This document shows, in pieces, positions 16,614 to 25,534 of a DNA stretch of 64,000 bases. Source of the stretch: Vibrio sp. BS-M-Sm-2 (GTDB lineage: Bacteria > Pseudomonadota > Gammaproteobacteria > Enterobacterales > Vibrionaceae); assembly GCF_041504345.1 (NCBI RefSeq), contig NZ_CP167895.1, positions 434,001 to 498,000 of the forward strand. Reading direction: 5' to 3'. How positions within the stretch are numbered: the stretch's first letter is position 1; each line of letters opens with the position of its first letter. The notes under the pieces were generated by a model, which ran no database searches, was not told the origin of the DNA, and was given only the letters and a program-made list of their open reading frames with translations. The translations under genes and the position numbers were made by a program.

Positions 16614-17286
16614 ACATCACCCAAATGCTGAAATTTTGAAAGATTTTGTCGATGGCACGCTCGCAGACTCTGTTTCTTTGATTGTTTCTAGTCACGTAGA
16701 ACTGTGTGAACACTGCCAACAGCAAGTTAAGCAGCTTACCGCTGAAGCGGCGAATAACGTATTCGACGCGGATTCAGTATTTTCAAGCGATGACCTAAAT
16801 AGCTTCTCAATGGACGATATGGGCTTTGATTTCGACGCGATTGATCAAATCACTGCTGATTTATCTCAGTCGGTCGAAGTTGAGCCAAAGGTAGAACAAG
16901 TTACCGTTGCAGATACCACGTTCACAATCCCCCGCGCTCTGAACTCAGTGGCGAGAAAAGATTGGATGAACCTAGGCAAAATTTCACGAGCAAGACTCGA
17001 TTTCGATGACGAAGCACACCACTCCAGTTTGTTGCACATAGATAAAGATGGACAAGTACCTTGCCACACTCACAAAGGCTTCGAGATCACGCTGCTTCTA
17101 GAAGGTAGTTTCGAAGACGAAATGGGCGTCTACAACAAAGGCGATTTCATCTGGTTGGATGGTAATCATACTCACCAACCTGCGACCAAAGAAGGTTGTG
17201 TGTGCTTGACCGTTTCAAGTGATGCCTTGTACTTCACTAAAGGTGTAAGCCAACTGTTCAACCCGTTAGGTAAGTACATTTACTAG
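16606..17286 (+). CDS. chrR: ChrR-type zinc anti-sigma factor with cupin domain
   Basis: A 226-residue cytoplasmic anti-sigma factor. The N-terminal zinc-binding anti-sigma domain has the H-x3-C-x2-C motif as His30, Cys34 and Cys37, plus an early His4/His5. A linker (about 60-100) leads to a C-terminal cupin (about 105-210) with metal-type ligands in CHTHKGFEITLLLEG and a later NHTH. In Rhodobacter the N-terminal domain holds the sigma factor and the cupin domain is needed for release on singlet oxygen. The ATG lies within the sigma stop region (eight-base overlap), a typical co-translated pair. Confidence 0.92.
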   Translation: MIKHHPNAEILKDFVDGTLADSVSLIVSSHVELCEHCQQQVKQLTAEAANNVFDADSVFSSDDLNSFSMDDMGFDFDAIDQITADLSQSVEVEPKVEQVTVADTTFTIPRALNSVARKDWMNLGKISRARLDFDDEAHHSSLLHIDKDGQVPCHTHKGFEITLLLEGSFEDEMGVYNKGDFIWLDGNHTHQPATKEGCVCLTVSSDALYFTKGVSQLFNPLGKYIY

Positions 17287-17430
17287 TTTAGAAAGATTTA
17301 CCGGGTAGATCACAAGATGCACAGCGTTGGCTAGGTAGAAAAGTAACAACCGGACTAAAGTAATCTGGTATAAGCAACAAACCACATAATATAAAAACAA
17401 TAATGAGCAATGAGCGTAAGGAATTGACCA

Positions 17431-18378
17431 ATGGATAAAAAAATAAAAATAGGCATTAGTGCATGTGTCGCCGGTCATAAAGTTCGGTTCGATACTGGCC
17501 ATAAACGTTCTCGCTTCTGTACAGACGACCTCGCAGATTACGTGGAATTGGAACCCGTTTGTCCAGAGATGGGCGTTGGTCTTCCAACTCCACGTCCAAC
17601 CATTCGTCAAACAAGAATGTTAGATGACATCATCCACGTTTCTCGCCCAGACGGGTCTGGTGATGTGACCAATGAGTTAATCGAATTCGGTCAAAACTAT
17701 TCGAAGAATAACCAACACATCGCGGGTTTCATCGTGTGTCAGAAGAGTCCCACTTGTGGCATGGAGCGTGTGAAGGTGTATCACCATCATGGCCGTGGCT
17801 CTGAATCAACAGGTGTGGGCATGTTCACCCAACAGATCATGGATGGCAATCCGCTGCTTCCAGTTGAAGAAAACGGTCGCCTTAACGACCCAATTCTGCG
17901 TGAAAACTTCATGACTCGAGTGTTCACTTACCAGAAGTGGCTAGACCTTGTTGATGAAGGCATTACTAAGCACAAGTTGATTCAATTCCACAGTGCTCAT
18001 AAATATCTAGTGATGTGTCATCACGTAGAGGGTTACAAACGCCTTGGTAAGCTATTAGCAGGAAATGAGCTCGACATTAACGAGCTTGCAGACCAGTACA
18101 TTGAAGGTTTGATGACGGCGTTATCACATCACGCAAACCGCGGCAGTCACGCCAATACGCTGCATCACTTGCAAGGATACTTTAAGAAACAACTGAGTAG
18201 CGCTCACAAACAAGAACTCACCAACCAGATCGCTTCATTTAGAGAGGGCGTGATTCCACTACTTGTGCCACTGACGTTGATCAACCACTATCTAATGGAA
18301 TACCCAAACGAGTACTTGGAGTCACAGGTTTACCTAAACCCTCATCCACAAGAACTTAAACTGAGATACGGATATTGA
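17431..18378 (+). CDS. DUF523-DUF1722 fusion (TudS-like iron-sulfur protein)
   Basis: A 315-residue fusion. The DUF523 half (about 5-150) has the three Cys expected to hold a 4Fe-4S cluster: Cys12 in SACVAG, Cys44 in PVCPEM and Cys109 in SPTCG. This is the arrangement of the TudS thiouracil desulfurases. The DUF1722 half (about 190-305) includes FHSAHKYLVMCH. Together this is the YbbK/YbgA arrangement often next to photolyase genes, as here. Its exact role in light stress is unknown; repair or removal of photo-damaged thio-nucleobases is one guess. It is 144 bases after chrR and overlaps phrB by four bases. Confidence 0.88.
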   Translation: MDKKIKIGISACVAGHKVRFDTGHKRSRFCTDDLADYVELEPVCPEMGVGLPTPRPTIRQTRMLDDIIHVSRPDGSGDVTNELIEFGQNYSKNNQHIAGFIVCQKSPTCGMERVKVYHHHGRGSESTGVGMFTQQIMDGNPLLPVEENGRLNDPILRENFMTRVFTYQKWLDLVDEGITKHKLIQFHSAHKYLVMCHHVEGYKRLGKLLAGNELDINELADQYIEGLMTALSHHANRGSHANTLHHLQGYFKKQLSSAHKQELTNQIASFREGVIPLLVPLTLINHYLMEYPNEYLESQVYLNPHPQELKLRYGY

Positions 18379-19805
18379 GCGACATTCTATGGATACGACG
18401 AGACCTTCGGATTCACGATAACCCAGCGCTCGTCGCGGCAGTTGAAAACGGTGTTACGACCGCCGTTTTCATTTCAACCCCGCAGCAATGGCAGCAACAC
18501 AACCTTGCACCAATCAAAGCTGATTTCATCTATCGTCACCTAGAACAGTTCAAATCTCAGCTCGCTGAGTATGGGATTACACTGCTGCACCTCAAAGCCA
18601 GCGATTTTGCTGACCAAGCCCGACAGCTCATCGAATTATACGGACAACTTAATGCCAAGTGTGTGTACGCAAATTCAGAGCCTGAGGTCGATGAACAAGC
18701 CCGCGATAAAAAGCTGATAACAAGCGGCCTAAACCTGAAGATAAGCGACTGTGACGTTATGCTGCCATTAGGTAGTGTTCTTAACAAACAAGGCGAGATG
18801 TTCAAAGTCTTTACGCCCTTTAAGAACGCGTGGCTAAAAGAAGTTCAGGTGAAAGGCATCATCTGTAGCCCAGCTCCTGTCGCGCCCGTTAAGCTTCAAC
18901 AAACACAGCCTTCACAAGAGCAACTTCCTGACGACTTACAAGCCTTAACAATCTCCGCTGACTATGATTTCGACTTTCCTCGTGTTGATTCAAGTCGCTG
19001 GCCATTGAGCCAAGACGTATTAGGCAATGTGATCCCCAATTTCTTAGGTAATAAAGTCAACGACTATGCGCGTCTGAGAGATATTCCCTCAGTCAAAGGA
19101 ACATCTGGCCTATCGCCTTATTTAGCGATTGGCGCAGTGAGTCCACGTTGGTTAGCGATTCAATTGATTCAGCAACAACCCGATTTGTTATTTGATACGC
19201 AATTACCGGCCTTTTGTTGGCTCAATGAATTGATTTGGCGAGATTTTTATAAGCATTTGATGTTCCACCATCCTAAACTGGTTAAAGGTGCGAACTTTCA
19301 GCAAAAATACAATGGTTTAGATTGGTATCACGATCATCCAAGCTTCAAAGCTTGGTGCGAAGGAAAAACAGGATATCCATTGGTTGATGCAGCAATGCGT
19401 CAACTGGTTGAAACGGGCTGGATGCACAACAGGCTAAGAATGGTGGTGGCAAGCTTCCTGACCAAGCACCTGCTTATTGACTGGCGTTGGGGCGAACGTT
19501 TCTTTATGTCGCACCTGATCGACGGTGACTTTAGTGCCAACAATGGTGGCTGGCAATGGGCTTCAAGTACTGGCTGTGATGCTCAACCTTACTTCCGAAT
19601 TTTCAATCCAATCACCCAGAGTGAAAAGTTTGATCCAAAAGGAATTTTTATTCGTAAGTACATACCAGAGCTGCAAAATATCCCTGATAAGCATGTACAT
19701 TTTCCACATGACTTTATCGCTAAAAACGGAATAGACAGCGAATACTGGCAACCCATCGTTGAGCACAAAGAAGCACGATTGAGAGCCTTAGCCTTCTTCA
19801 AATAA
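18375..19805 (+). CDS. phrB: Deoxyribodipyrimidine photo-lyase PhrB
   Basis: Light-dependent repair enzyme for cyclobutane pyrimidine dimers, 476 residues. The N-terminal antenna-binding domain starts DILWIRRDLRIHDNPAL. The C-terminal FAD domain contains GYPLVDAAMRQLVETGWMHNR, DWRWGERFF and the GDFSANNGGWQWAS / GCDAQPYFRIFNP signatures of class I photolyases. The start is TTG at 18375, overlapping the TGA of the previous gene (TTGA), so translation is coupled. Its position in the ECF/ChrR operon fits reports that photolyase belongs to this sigma regulon in other bacteria. Confidence 0.95.
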   Translation: MSDILWIRRDLRIHDNPALVAAVENGVTTAVFISTPQQWQQHNLAPIKADFIYRHLEQFKSQLAEYGITLLHLKASDFADQARQLIELYGQLNAKCVYANSEPEVDEQARDKKLITSGLNLKISDCDVMLPLGSVLNKQGEMFKVFTPFKNAWLKEVQVKGIICSPAPVAPVKLQQTQPSQEQLPDDLQALTISADYDFDFPRVDSSRWPLSQDVLGNVIPNFLGNKVNDYARLRDIPSVKGTSGLSPYLAIGAVSPRWLAIQLIQQQPDLLFDTQLPAFCWLNELIWRDFYKHLMFHHPKLVKGANFQQKYNGLDWYHDHPSFKAWCEGKTGYPLVDAAMRQLVETGWMHNRLRMVVASFLTKHLLIDWRWGERFFMSHLIDGDFSANNGGWQWASSTGCDAQPYFRIFNPITQSEKFDPKGIFIRKYIPELQNIPDKHVHFPHDFIAKNGIDSEYWQPIVEHKEARLRALAFFK

Positions 19806-19819
19806 TTAGAGTGAATATT

Positions 19820-20251
19820 ATGGATAACTCTCTATGGCTTGATAACTTTCTCAACATGTATCGAGAACTCGGAACCGACAATTTCGACGTACTTAAGACG
19901 GTTTATCACCCTGATATTGAATTCCAAGATCCGCTGCACCATGTCAGCGGTATCTCGGCGTTGACTCACTACTTCGAGAACCTCTACACCCAGGTAACGA
20001 GCTGTTACTTTCATATCGAGCACACTATCGAAGCGAACGACGAAGCTTCTGTTTATTGGACGATGCAGTTTGCTCACAAGCAATTAAATGGGCAAAAACC
20101 GATCGAAGTACAAGGGCACAGTCACCTTAAGATGCTCGACGATCAAGTGGTCTACCACAGAGACTACCTCGACGTCGGCTCTATGTTGTATGAGCACATT
20201 CCAGTATTGGGCTGCGCAATCAAATCCATCAAGAAAAGAGCGAGCCGATAA
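19820..20251 (+). CDS. NTF2/SnoaL-like protein
   Basis: A 143-residue NTF2-fold protein (a cone-shaped pocket fold used by both enzymes and binding proteins). Typical features are the VYHPDIEFQDPLHHVSGISAL block (about 27-47) and WTMQFAH in the central sheet. The frame is open from a GTG at 19811, but ATG 19820 has GAG-type spacing from upstream and is preferred. It follows phrB by 14 bases and overlaps the next gene by one base (TAATG). It is conserved in ECF/ChrR operons; a lipid-related substrate is an inference from the neighbours. Confidence 0.78.
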   Translation: MDNSLWLDNFLNMYRELGTDNFDVLKTVYHPDIEFQDPLHHVSGISALTHYFENLYTQVTSCYFHIEHTIEANDEASVYWTMQFAHKQLNGQKPIEVQGHSHLKMLDDQVVYHRDYLDVGSMLYEHIPVLGCAIKSIKKRASR

Positions 20252-20982
20252 TGCGTATTATGATAACAGGCGCGACCTCAGGTATCGGCCAATCACTGAC
20301 ACTCGATTATGCTCAACAAGGGCATCAGGTGATTGCTTGTGGCCGTAACCCAGAAAAACTACAAGCCTTAGTCGATTCCCACGAGACGGATTTATCCCAC
20401 TCATCAATAGAGCCACTTTGTTTTGACCTAACCGACTACCACAACTTTCCGGTACTAGATCAAGATCAACCGCTCGACCTGTTGATTTTGAACGCGGGGG
20501 ATTGTGAGTACATCGACGACCCAATGAATTTTGATGCGGAGCTTTTCGAGCGCGTCATCAACATTAACCTAATCTCAATTGGCTACGCCTTAAAAGCGTG
20601 GCTCAAAAACATCAAACCCGGCGGTCGCTTGGTTTTGGTAAGCTCCAGCGCCAGCTTTTTACCTTTGCCTAGAGCCGAGGCTTATGGCGCTTCAAAGGCA
20701 GCCCTCACCTACTTAGGCAGAACACTGTCGGTTGATCTGGCCGAGCACAATATTAATGTCTCAATTGTGCACCCAGGCTTTGTTGAAACGCCATTAACCG
20801 AGCGAAATACTTTCTCTATGCCTATGATTATTAGTAGTGAGGCCGCAACTCAGCGAATCGTAAATGGTATTGCTCAAGGAAAGAGTGAAATCGATTTCCC
20901 AAGACGATTCATCATGTTGATGAAGCTACTAAGAATGCTTCCAACTCCAGTTTGGCAAAAACTCGCTTCAAGGATGGTATAA
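20251..20982 (+). CDS. Short-chain dehydrogenase/reductase in the ECF/ChrR operon
   Basis: A 243-residue classical SDR. The NAD(P)-binding motif is ITGATSGIG at the N-terminus, LNAG appears as LILNAG, the catalytic Ser sits in LVSSSAS, and YGASK provides the Tyr/Lys pair. A C-terminal hydrophobic/basic tail may touch the membrane. The start codon overlaps the previous stop (TAATG), and two bases separate its stop from the FAD protein start. The substrate is unknown; the setting with Cfa-like and FAD proteins suggests a modified fatty acid or membrane lipid. Confidence 0.88.
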   Translation: MRIMITGATSGIGQSLTLDYAQQGHQVIACGRNPEKLQALVDSHETDLSHSSIEPLCFDLTDYHNFPVLDQDQPLDLLILNAGDCEYIDDPMNFDAELFERVININLISIGYALKAWLKNIKPGGRLVLVSSSASFLPLPRAEAYGASKAALTYLGRTLSVDLAEHNINVSIVHPGFVETPLTERNTFSMPMIISSEAATQRIVNGIAQGKSEIDFPRRFIMLMKLLRMLPTPVWQKLASRMV

Positions 20983-20984
20983 CA

Positions 20985-22256
20985 ATGAAGAAAATCGCCA
21001 TTATTGGGTCTGGTATCTCTGGACTCACTTGCGCACACATATTAGATAAGCACCACGACGTGACCGTATTCGAAAAAAACGATTATGTTGGGGGCCACAC
21101 AGCCACCGTTGATATTGAACATCAAGGCTCGGCGTTTTCGATAGATACCGGTTTCATCGTATTCAATGATCGAACCTATCCAAATTTCAATCAGCTACTC
21201 GAACAACTCGGTGTTGAAAGGCAACCTACCGAGATGAGTTTCAGCGTTCACAACACAACGACTAAGTTTGAATACAACGGCCACAGCATCAACTCTCTGT
21301 TCGCTCAACGAAGTAATATTTTCAAACCTCAATTTTGGTCTTTGGTATCTGACATTCTCAAGTTCAACAAACTGTGTAAGGCTCAATTCGAAAGCAATAA
21401 GTTCACACCGGATGTTACCTTGGGCAGTTTCTTGCGTGATAACCAGTTTTCCGACTTCTTTAGCCAGCACTACATTCTGCCGATGGGTGCCGCTATTTGG
21501 TCGACAAGCTTAGAAGAGATGGAAGAGTTTGAGCTTAAGTTCTTTATTCAGTTTTTCTACAACCACGGCCTGCTCGACATTGCTAACCGCCCGCAGTGGT
21601 ACGTGATCCCTAAAGGGTCTCGCTCTTATGTTGAGATCATTCTTTCGCGTTTGAACAAACCGGTCGCATTGAACACATCGATCAAACAGGTCACCCGCCA
21701 AGAGACTGGCATTACCATTGAGTTTGAAGATGGCGGCACACAAGACTTCGATGAAGTGATATTCGCTTGTCACTCAGACCAAGCCCTGCGCCTACTTGGT
21801 GACGCAACTGAACAAGAGCAACAGGTACTGGGCGAGATCCCATACAGCCGCAATGAAGTGGTTCTGCACACCGATATTCGCTTATTACCAGACAGAAAAC
21901 TGGCTTGGGCAAGCTGGAACTACATGTTGGATGGCGACAGTAAACGACCTGCCTGTGTGACTTACAACATGAACATTCTGCAAGGCATCGAAAGCCAAGA
22001 CACCTTCTGCGTCACCTTGAATCAAAGCGAAGCCATCGACCCAGAGAAAATCATTCGCAGCTTTGTATATCACCACCCAGTATTGAACTCCAACACGGTC
22101 AACGCACAACAACAGCGAGATCGAATTTGCGGTAAACAGAATACGCATTTCGCAGGCGCGTATTGGTACAACGGATTCCACGAAGATGGCGTTCATAGCG
22201 CGCTTGATGTGACCAAACGCTTCGGCTTAGATTTGAGTACGAGTTCGACATTATGA
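20985..22256 (+). CDS. FAD-dependent amine-oxidase-like oxidoreductase
   Basis: A 423-residue flavoprotein. It opens with the dinucleotide motif AIIGSGISGLTCAHIL, then the GG motif YVGGHTATV and TGFIVFND. The same family (NAD/FAD-binding, COG2907) is found next to DUF1365 and Cfa genes across proteobacteria. The C-terminal NTHFAGAYWYNGFHEDGVHSAL block completes FAD binding. ATG 20985 is preferred to an upstream in-frame ATG at 20952, which lies inside the SDR. Its stop overlaps DUF1365 in an ATGA. Likely role: oxidation or desaturation of a lipid acyl chain made with the Cfa-like enzyme (inference). Confidence 0.88.
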   Translation: MKKIAIIGSGISGLTCAHILDKHHDVTVFEKNDYVGGHTATVDIEHQGSAFSIDTGFIVFNDRTYPNFNQLLEQLGVERQPTEMSFSVHNTTTKFEYNGHSINSLFAQRSNIFKPQFWSLVSDILKFNKLCKAQFESNKFTPDVTLGSFLRDNQFSDFFSQHYILPMGAAIWSTSLEEMEEFELKFFIQFFYNHGLLDIANRPQWYVIPKGSRSYVEIILSRLNKPVALNTSIKQVTRQETGITIEFEDGGTQDFDEVIFACHSDQALRLLGDATEQEQQVLGEIPYSRNEVVLHTDIRLLPDRKLAWASWNYMLDGDSKRPACVTYNMNILQGIESQDTFCVTLNQSEAIDPEKIIRSFVYHHPVLNSNTVNAQQQRDRICGKQNTHFAGAYWYNGFHEDGVHSALDVTKRFGLDLSTSSTL

Positions 22257-23058
22257 ACACGCACACCATGACACCCGACATGGGGATCACATCCGAAAAG
22301 AGTGAAGAGCTCAGCGGTATCTATTGGGGTAATGTCAGACATCGCCGTTTTGGCGACATCACCCACGAGTTCAGTTATCAGCTTTATATGATGGGGTTAG
22401 ATCTTGATGAACTGCCCCAAACCACAGCGCGCAGTGCTCTGTTCGGAACTCGATGGTATAACCCGATTCGCTTTGTCGAATCGGATTATCTCGCTGAAAA
22501 AAAGAAAATGTCTCAACAGATGAACCAAAATCACTTAAGCAACGTATAGCTTCCAAAGTGCAACAACTTGGTGGTGTTTGGTCTGATTCAAACCGTGTGA
22601 CGATGCTGGCTCAGTGTCGCTGTTTAGGTATCTATTTCAGCCCAATCAACTGTTTCTTCTGTTATGACGAGACTGGAGATTGTAAGTACATGCTGGCTGA
22701 GGTGAGTAACACGCCTTGGCGAGAAAGACACTACTATCTCATCGACATGCACCAAGAATTAAAGGTAAAAAAAGAGTTTCACGTTTCGCCGTTCATGGAC
22801 TTGAACATGACTTATTTTTGGAAGATTAAGCCACCAGCGAAACGCACATTAGTCCACATCGAAAGCCGCCGAGACGACAAGCTTTTCGATGCGACACTGG
22901 CTCTGACGAAACAGTCAGTAACCAAGACAAACATTAGACGGACAGTATTCAAGACTCCGGCGATGACGATAAAAGTCGTGATGGGAATTTATTATCAGGC
23001 TCTCAAATTATTCCTGAAAAAAGTACCATTTGTGGCGCACCCAGACTCAACATCTTAA
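22253..23058 (+). pseudogene. DUF1365 protein, split by a frameshift at A-AAA-AAG
   Basis: The DUF1365 family is recognised from both halves: GIYWGNVRHRRFGDITHEFSYQLYM at the N-terminus, and CRCLGIYFSPINCFFCYD plus KEFHVSPFMDLNMTYFWKI in the second half. The initial frame stops at 22549. From 22558 the family continues in the -1 frame. A -1 shift at 22498-22504, exactly on A-AAA-AAG, joins them into a 268-residue product of normal family length, with no stop in the joining segment. Either the seven-A run has lost one base, or the gene is expressed by ribosomal or transcriptional slippage. The start overlaps the preceding stop (ATGA). Its partners are the FAD oxidoreductase and the Cfa-like enzyme. 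Confidence 0.85.
22498..22504 (+). other. Canonical -1 slippery heptamer A-AAA-AAG in DUF1365
   Basis: In the zero frame the codons are GAA AAA AAG, giving A-AAA-AAG, the heptamer used by E. coli dnaX and IS3-type elements. Slippage by one base leads into the correct downstream frame. I see no convincing upstream Shine-Dalgarno-like stimulator. Only a weak stem (around 22550-22572) lies downstream. Confidence 0.7.
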
Positions 23059-23175
23059 GCGCCTTCACAGCAACTAAATAGTACAACGCAATGAAGCTTG
23101 GATTCGCTCCAACCAAGGAGCAGAACTCAGCTTAATTAGCACAAAATATTAGAATGAGTTATCAGCGAGGTTTAC

Positions 23176-24456
23176 ATGGAACAGCTTGCCAAACAAAACA
23201 ACAACATTGAACAACAAGCTAAAGCCGTTGCTGTTTCAAGCAACTGTAAATATCGAGCTTTAATCTTCAAGGTTTTAGAAAGCCTGCAATTCGCCACGCT
23301 TGAGATCATTGAGCGCGACCAACATTCGGTATTTGGTGATCGAGAAGCCGAATTGAAAGGTCGAATCGTGATTCATGACGCGACCTTTTTTAGAGATGTT
23401 GTCATCAACGGCAGTATCGGGGCATCCGAAGCCTACATTGATGGTAAATGGACTAGCCCGAATCTGACTCGTGTTATTCAGATCATGGCGCGCAACCAAG
23501 CGCAACTAGACGAGTTGGACGACAAAACACAGTGGATATCTCGCATCAAAAATCTGCTGTTACGCCGTAAGAATGCCAATACCGAGCAAGGATCTAAACG
23601 CAACATTCTGGCTCACTACGACATTGGTAACGAGCTGTATGAACGCTTCCTAGACAGTTCGATGCAATACTCATCCGCTATCTATAGCGAAGATGCACAA
23701 ACCCTATCCAAAGCACAACAAAACAAGATGAAAACCATCTGCGAGCGTTTAGAACTTTCGGAATCGGATAGCGTGGTTGAGATAGGCACTGGCTGGGGTG
23801 GCTTAGCCATCTTCATGGCGCAACACTACGGTTGTCATGTCACTACAACCACAATCTCAGATGCCCAACACGCACTTGCAGAACAGAGAGTCAAAGCACT
23901 TGGTTTAACCGACAAAATCACCCTACTTAAAGAGGATTATCGCAACCTTGCAGGTAAGTATGACAAGTTGGTCTCTATCGAGATGATAGAAGCGGTCGGC
24001 CATGAATATCTACAAACCTTCTTTGAAAAATGTTCGTCGCTACTCAAACCTTCAGGCAAGATGCTGATTCAAGCAATTACGATTGCTGACAGCCGTTACG
24101 ATAAATACCGTAAGGGCGTCGACTTTATTCAGAAGTACATCTTCCCAGGTGGCTGTTTACCCTCCGTTTCAGTCATGACACAACACCTTGCGACCAGTAC
24201 CGACCTTGTGGTTCAAAAGATTGACGACATTGGCCTACACTACGCTCGAACGCTTAACGACTGGAACATCGCCTTTGAAAATAGCTGGGAAGAACTTGAG
24301 TCTCTCGGCTATTCAGAAGAGTTTAAGCGCTTGTGGATCTTCTACTTCTGCTACTGTGAAGGTGCATTCAAAGAGCGAGTGATCAGCACTCACCATTTAG
24401 TCGCAAGAAAACCTCGTTACTTTGGAGCAAAAGATGAAACGGTTTTGGATTATTAA
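23176..24456 (+). CDS. cfa: Cyclopropane-fatty-acyl-phospholipid synthase family methyltransferase
   Basis: SAM-dependent enzyme of 426 residues acting on unsaturated acyl chains of membrane phospholipids. The SAM-binding loop is VVEIGTGWGGLAIFMA (near residue 198). Family motifs are AHYDIGNELYERFLD, MQYSSAIY, SIEMIEAVGHEY and FIQKYIFPGGCLPS. Cfa makes cyclopropane rings, but homologues in ECF/ChrR regulons have been linked to methylated or furan fatty acids in Rhodobacter, so the product is open. The end overlaps DUF2878 by 23 bases. A 117-base gap separates it from DUF1365, probably without a promoter. Confidence 0.92.
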   Translation: MEQLAKQNNNIEQQAKAVAVSSNCKYRALIFKVLESLQFATLEIIERDQHSVFGDREAELKGRIVIHDATFFRDVVINGSIGASEAYIDGKWTSPNLTRVIQIMARNQAQLDELDDKTQWISRIKNLLLRRKNANTEQGSKRNILAHYDIGNELYERFLDSSMQYSSAIYSEDAQTLSKAQQNKMKTICERLELSESDSVVEIGTGWGGLAIFMAQHYGCHVTTTTISDAQHALAEQRVKALGLTDKITLLKEDYRNLAGKYDKLVSIEMIEAVGHEYLQTFFEKCSSLLKPSGKMLIQAITIADSRYDKYRKGVDFIQKYIFPGGCLPSVSVMTQHLATSTDLVVQKIDDIGLHYARTLNDWNIAFENSWEELESLGYSEEFKRLWIFYFCYCEGAFKERVISTHHLVARKPRYFGAKDETVLDY

Positions 24457-24955
24457 TCTCGTACTGTTTCAAGCGACCTGGGTTTGCAGTGCCTTCTTTA
24501 CAGCGCAAGCCCCGTTCGTCACACCACTGATTGTAGTGGTTCACTTCCTCCTATCACCGACTCGCAGTAGCGATCTCAAAATCCTCTGTTTGTTACCTTT
24601 GGGGCTACTGCTCGATAGCTTGATGCTTCATTTTGGCGTGTTCGCTGTTGATCCTGATATCGCCAATCAAACCATATTCCCAGTGTGGCTTGTATGCCTG
24701 TGGGTCATGTTTTTAATCAGCTTCAATCACAGCCTAAATTGGCTTTTAAAATGCTCGAAAGTGATCTTGTTTGTCATAGGGTTCGTAGCAGGTACTAGTA
24801 GTTATTGGGGAGGCATCAAAGCAGGTGCCCTTCTGACTACTTGGCCAGATGCATCGGTAGTTGCTGCCCTTGCAATAAGCTGGGGGATTTTGTTGCCCTT
24901 ACTGGTGGCCGCCTACTCCAACTTAGTACAACCTAAAATGGCATTATCGAGGTGA
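24434..24955 (+). CDS. DUF2878 integral membrane protein
   Basis: A 173-residue hydrophobic protein with about five membrane spans. It matches DUF2878, a family seen almost only with Cfa/FAD-oxidoreductase operons. ATG 24434 is chosen because GGAG lies six bases before it. An in-frame TTG at 24422 is also open, and both lie inside the cfa reading frame. There is no catalytic motif that I recognise. It may anchor or present the lipid substrate for the surrounding enzymes (inference from neighbours). Confidence 0.8.
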   Translation: MKRFWIINLVLFQATWVCSAFFTAQAPFVTPLIVVVHFLLSPTRSSDLKILCLLPLGLLLDSLMLHFGVFAVDPDIANQTIFPVWLVCLWVMFLISFNHSLNWLLKCSKVILFVIGFVAGTSSYWGGIKAGALLTTWPDASVVAALAISWGILLPLLVAAYSNLVQPKMALSR

Positions 24956-24958
24956 CTT

Positions 24959-25534
24959 ATGGCTTATCCACGCAACCCGAGACAAACGTTCAAACCTGAG
25001 AGCGTTATTGTTCGCGCTCATCAACAACTAAAAAACAAACTCTTCGCCTTCATCACTTTATCGCTAATCCTTGCAGCGATTCTATTTACCGGAAGCGCAA
25101 AAGCCTCAGCCGTCGATGACTTAAATAAACGCGGCCAAGGCGAAATGAGTTACCTATTTTGGACACTCTACTCTGCTGAATTCTATGCCACACCAACCAA
25201 TTCCGAGCGCGCACTCAAGCTTGAATATTACCGCGCTATCGATAGCAAAGACTTAGTCGATGCAACCGAAGATCAATGGAACAAGCTTGGCTACTCTAAC
25301 ATCAACATTCAACGTTGGTTGAAGCCGTTGTACGCGATGTGGCCAAACGTAGAAGCAGGAAGCACTCTCACGATTCGCGTAGCTGAAGATAATGTCAGCC
25401 GCTTTTACTTTGATGAGCAACCAATTGGGGTAATCCAAGACAAACAATTTGGTGAGGCCTTCTTAGCGATCTGGTTATCTGAAAACACATCCGAGCCCGG
25501 TCTTCGCAAACAACTATTAGGTTTAAATAAATGA
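24959..25534 (+). CDS. Chalcone-isomerase-like secreted protein
   Basis: A 191-residue protein with an N-terminal hydrophobic segment (about 28-50, ending GSAKASA) that looks like a signal peptide, after an unusually long polar N-terminus. The rest matches the chalcone isomerase-like fold family: WTLYSAEFYA, LKLEYYRAIDSKDLVDATEDQW and a closing GEAFLAIWLSENTSEPGLRKQLLG. Members of this fold bind fatty acids, and most bacterial ones have no isomerase activity known. It follows DUF2878 by three bases and overlaps the DUF3833 gene in an ATGA, so all are translated together. Confidence 0.8.
   Translation: MAYPRNPRQTFKPESVIVRAHQQLKNKLFAFITLSLILAAILFTGSAKASAVDDLNKRGQGEMSYLFWTLYSAEFYATPTNSERALKLEYYRAIDSKDLVDATEDQWNKLGYSNINIQRWLKPLYAMWPNVEAGSTLTIRVAEDNVSRFYFDEQPIGVIQDKQFGEAFLAIWLSENTSEPGLRKQLLGLNK

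Noticed and set aside
22558..23058. Second half of DUF1365 as an independent gene starting at GTG
   Set aside because: It lacks the family N-terminus and a ribosome binding site; it is the continuation of the split gene.
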